DNA from: Bacillota bacterium
GTDB taxonomy: Bacteria; Bacillota; Clostridia; Peptostreptococcales; Anaerovoracaceae
Direction: 5' to 3'
Assembly (NCBI GenBank): GCA_017537495.1
Contig: JAFYKS010000110.1
Span: 1-7,620, forward strand
DNA: 7,620 nt
Below the pieces are notes generated by a model. That model searched no databases, was not told the DNA's origin, and was given only the letters and a program-made list of their open reading frames with translations. A program made the translations under genes and the position numbers. Of the stretch, positions 4,903 through 7,620 are shown piece by piece (the first letter of the stretch is position 1; each line of letters starts with the position of its first letter).

Positions 4903-7212
4903 ATGTTTTGTACAAACTGTGGAAAAAAATTACATGATGGCGATAAGTTCTGTGCCAACTGCGGAACGAAAGTCAGAAAGGATACACCGGAAATAAAGCC
5001 GGTAAGCAATGACATCGTATTCAATCCGCCGTTCAAGGTGGAGGCAGAAAAACGGACCAGTGAAATTTACAGAGGATTTGTGTCTGATAAGCCGGCAGAA
5101 GAAAAGAAGCGTACTGCAGAGCCGGTGAACTTTGACTGGAATCTTTCCGGATTCCCACAGGAAACACGGAAGACAGACGATGTTGATTTTAACTGGGATT
5201 CTGTAGTAGAACGGAGAAACCAGCAGAGAAGGGAAGAAACACGACAGGAATACCGTCAGGATGTACCTGCGCCGGTTGTGGACAAAATCGATCTTCACGA
5301 AGCTGAAAAACATGCTCCGCAGAAAGAAGAGGCCGTGCCTCTGACAGAAGAAGATATTCTGGCTGCTCTTTCTGTGTCTGGCCGCGTGCGTACGCCTTTA
5401 TACAACGGTCCGCTGGTGGAACCTGCCAAGGCAGCTGCGGAAATGTTTGCAGAGCCTGTATGGGAACCTGTGAATGTGGCGATGGAACGTGCAGCAGCAG
5501 AGCCGAAGAAGCCGGCAGCAGAACCTGTACCGGAACCGGTGGAAGAGGAAGAAACTGAGGCGGAAGCGACTGCATCTGCAGTTACTGTGGATACTTTTGA
5601 CCTTTCTGAACTGGGTCTGATTACGGAAATTCCGGAACTGATTCTTCCGGATGATCCTGAAGAGCCAAAGCCGGTATGTGAAGAAGAACCGGCAGAAGTG
5701 CCTGCAGAGGAGGCAGCAGAACCTGAAGCGGAACCTGTGACAGAACCTGAAGCAGAACCTGCGGCAGATGAGCCTGCCATGACCATCGAAGAACTGGAAG
5801 CAGAACTTTTTGGCAATCACTATAAAGGACTGGGCTCCATGGCACCGGAAGAAGCGGTGAAGAGCACTGCCCAGCTGGAAAAGTTCTATACTTATAACAA
5901 GAAAAACGAAGAGTTCCAGCAGCTGCTGGATCAGGAATATGAACGCCTCCGCGGCATGGAAAGTGCCCGCAGAGCAGATACCGAGTCTCTGGAATTCACA
6001 TGGGCCAGAACCCTGTTCCCTGAACGTAAAGATGAAATCGCTGCTGAACCTGAAGCAGCAAAACCGGAAGAAACTCCGGCCGAAGCAGCTCCTGCCGAAG
6101 AAGTGCAGCCTGCCGAAGAAAAACAGCCTGTATCTGATGCCACACTGGACTTCAGTGCAGTTCGTGAAGAAGCACGCATGAAAAAGAAGCTGGAAGCAGA
6201 AAAGCAGGAAGCAGTCGCTGCAGAAGAAGTGCAGCCTGCTGAAGAACCGGAAGCAGCTGCGGAATCTGCACCAGAACCTGTGGCAGAGCCGGAAGTTTCC
6301 GAGCCTGCGGAAACAGCTCCTGAAGCTGAAGAAGAGCCTGCAGCTGAAGCAGAGGCTGAGCCGGTTACTCCCAGCGAAGAAACCGCAGAAGAAGACGGCC
6401 ATGACGAAAAAGCCAGACTCAGATATTCTGACATCTTTCCCAGGGAAAACCCTGATGATGACAGCAATGCTGGCAATGGTGATTTATCAGGCACTGCGGC
6501 CAAAGTGTCGGAAGTGTTCGATGAATACGACGAGGACGACGAACCGAAGAAGATGAACATCATCGTCAAGCTAATTCTGCTGATTCTGATTCTGCTGATT
6601 CTGGCAGAAGGCGTGGTTCTTCTGGCAAAGTTTATCGCGCCGGACAGTGCGTTCTCCCAGAAGGCCGACGAAGTTGTAGAAATGCTGATGGACCGCATCA
6701 CAGGCGGTGACGGAAAGACAGACGGGGATGATGAAGGGGAAGGAAGCCTGCCTGTATCCGGAGACGATCCGGAAGCTACATACATCTCCGATATTCTGGC
6801 TGAAAAAATTGAACTGCCGGACACCATTGGTGAAGTGCTGGAAGATCCGGCGCTGAAGTATGATGCAGAAAGCGAATATGCCTTTGATGAAATTCCGGAT
6901 GCAAAGATTCTGGAAGAAAGCGAATGGAAGACCGGAGACAATGAGGAACCGGTAACCTACGCAGAAGGCATTCTGACTGCTATCGTGGATTACTATGCAC
7001 AGTGGCAGGCGACAAACAAAGATACCAGCCTGATAGGTATAAATAAACTGGAAATTGGTGAGATTCGAACAGGGGAAAAGGGGTACTACACACTTTGCCG
7101 GCTGACCTTCGCAGGTGCCGACGGAGATGAGGTAGTAAAGTATGTAACCGCTTGTGTGAAAATTTCTCAGGATTCCATGGTGAACAACAAAATTGAGGAG
7201 GAAAAATTATAA
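4903..7212 (+). CDS. Zinc-ribbon, acidic-linker, single-pass membrane protein
   Basis: This 769-aa protein of unknown function starts with a zinc ribbon, CTNCG and CANCG (Cys3, 6, 17, 20), probably binding one structural Zn. A very long Glu/Pro/Ala-rich region follows (about 110-540), interrupted by short aromatic motifs: VNFDWNLSGFP (75-85), VDFNWDSVVER (94-104), TFDLSELGLI (231-240), LEFTWARTLFPER (363-375) and LDFSAVREEARM (from 415). A likely helical segment lies at 321-358 (LEKFYTYNKKNEEFQ). The single membrane helix is about 552-578. Residues 580-769 should lie outside the cell; they begin acidic and end in a more ordered domain with Cys732 and Cys751, which could pair. Lysines just before the helix favour N-in/C-out. 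The start is fixed by GGAGG (4893-4897), 5 nt from ATG, and by the zinc ribbon beginning at residue 3. It is the middle gene of the operon; its stop overlaps the next start. The name of the exact family is not known to me. Confidence 0.87.
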   Translation: MFCTNCGKKLHDGDKFCANCGTKVRKDTPEIKPVSNDIVFNPPFKVEAEKRTSEIYRGFVSDKPAEEKKRTAEPVNFDWNLSGFPQETRKTDDVDFNWDSVVERRNQQRREETRQEYRQDVPAPVVDKIDLHEAEKHAPQKEEAVPLTEEDILAALSVSGRVRTPLYNGPLVEPAKAAAEMFAEPVWEPVNVAMERAAAEPKKPAAEPVPEPVEEEETEAEATASAVTVDTFDLSELGLITEIPELILPDDPEEPKPVCEEEPAEVPAEEAAEPEAEPVTEPEAEPAADEPAMTIEELEAELFGNHYKGLGSMAPEEAVKSTAQLEKFYTYNKKNEEFQQLLDQEYERLRGMESARRADTESLEFTWARTLFPERKDEIAAEPEAAKPEETPAEAAPAEEVQPAEEKQPVSDATLDFSAVREEARMKKKLEAEKQEAVAAEEVQPAEEPEAAAESAPEPVAEPEVSEPAETAPEAEEEPAAEAEAEPVTPSEETAEEDGHDEKARLRYSDIFPRENPDDDSNAGNGDLSGTAAKVSEVFDEYDEDDEPKKMNIIVKLILLILILLILAEGVVLLAKFIAPDSAFSQKADEVVEMLMDRITGGDGKTDGDDEGEGSLPVSGDDPEATYISDILAEKIELPDTIGEVLEDPALKYDAESEYAFDEIPDAKILEESEWKTGDNEEPVTYAEGILTAIVDYYAQWQATNKDTSLIGINKLEIGEIRTGEKGYYTLCRLTFAGADGDEVVKYVTACVKISQDSMVNNKIEEEKL

Positions 7213-7620
7213 TGGAAAAAATCCAAAAAAGACTCAGTGTTGTGATTCTGGTCCTTGTCATTCTTGTGGCAATTTTCTTCAGTGCAATCACATTCATCAC
7301 TGACTTTATGTGGTTCCAGGAAATGGGCTATGTGGATGTGTTCCTGAAGGAACTGACCACCCAGCTGAAAGTAGGGATACCGACTTTCCTGGTTGTAACC
7401 GGTCTGATGTTTGTCTATATGACGCATCTGAAAAAAAGTTATTTCAAAAAAATCGTATCCAGTGAAATTCCGGATCCGAAGAAACTGAACCGGATTGCGT
7501 GGCTTCTGGCTGCAGTATTCGGTCTCTTTGTTACTGTAAATACAGTGAGCCAGCTGTGGTTTGATATTCTGAAATTTGCCAACGCCACAGAATTCAATCT
7601 GACAGATCCTCTGTTTAATC
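7212..7620 (+). CDS. UPF0182 family polytopic membrane protein (N-terminal part, truncated by the window)
   Basis: The first 136 codons of a large membrane protein are present and open to the window edge; family members are usually around 900 aa. Hallmarks are DFMWFQEMGYVDVF (31-44), matching the family's W-F-x-E-x-G-Y-x-x-V-F, and FANATEFNLTDPLF (122-135), matching the family's A-N-A-T-x-F-x-x-x-D-P-x-F. Three membrane helices are visible at about 8-29, 54-73 and 95-117. UPF0182 proteins have several N-terminal helices followed by a large extracytoplasmic region; their biochemical function is not established. The ATG at 7212-7214 overlaps the upstream stop by one base (TAATG), and AGGAGG at 7196-7201 supplies its ribosome binding site inside the previous gene, so translation is probably coupled to the zinc-ribbon protein. 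Confidence 0.9.
   Translation, partial: MEKIQKRLSVVILVLVILVAIFFSAITFITDFMWFQEMGYVDVFLKELTTQLKVGIPTFLVVTGLMFVYMTHLKKSYFKKIVSSEIPDPKKLNRIAWLLAAVFGLFVTVNTVSQLWFDILKFANATEFNLTDPLFN

Noticed and set aside
5398..6941. Long minus-strand frames rich in Phe/Cys/Arg or Ser/Ala opposite the zinc-ribbon gene
   Set aside because: They mirror the biased GAA/GCA/CCG codons of the acidic linker, have no start signals, and contradict the operon on the plus strand.

Overview
The window looks like chromosomal DNA of a moderate-GC Bacillota, probably a Clostridia-class anaerobe. This is inferred from the strong GGAGG-type ribosome binding sites, the vegetative-type -10 boxes (TATAAT), the compact hairpin/T-run terminators, a clostridial-style tandem flavodoxin/iron-sulfur flavoprotein, and a UPF0182 membrane protein. 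I see no prophage, integron, CRISPR array, tRNA or rRNA.

Layout, left to right. Positions 1-218 hold a possible 3' tail of an unknown reading frame (3-107) that contains a perfect 11-bp inverted repeat, then a promoter and leader. Positions 219-2381 (+) encode a complete PcrA/UvrD-type superfamily 1A helicase with a C-terminal Tudor-like domain. It converges on a minus-strand gene (2422-3801) for a two-domain flavoprotein, and the two share a bidirectional terminator (2386-2419). Positions 3802-3939 form a divergent promoter region. Positions 3940-4113 (+) hold a very short, unannotated-looking gene for a 57-residue Asn/Gln/Lys protein built from ten tandem 4-residue repeats, closed by its own terminator (4141-4171).

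From 4170 rightward a new promoter drives an apparent three-gene operon. It comprises a 218-aa single-pass acidic membrane protein (4231-4887), a 769-aa protein with an N-terminal zinc ribbon, a long Glu/Pro/Ala-rich linker carrying repeated short aromatic motifs, one membrane helix and an extracytoplasmic C-terminal domain (4903-7212), and the start of a UPF0182 polytopic membrane protein (7212 to the window end, truncated). The second and third genes overlap by one base (TAATG), which suggests coupled translation.

The helicase and flavoprotein are ordinary housekeeping or redox families. The least explained parts are the N/Q repeat microprotein and the tight membrane-protein operon, in which two tethered acidic proteins precede UPF0182. 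That arrangement could be an undescribed envelope complex, but this is an inference from gene order and topology only.
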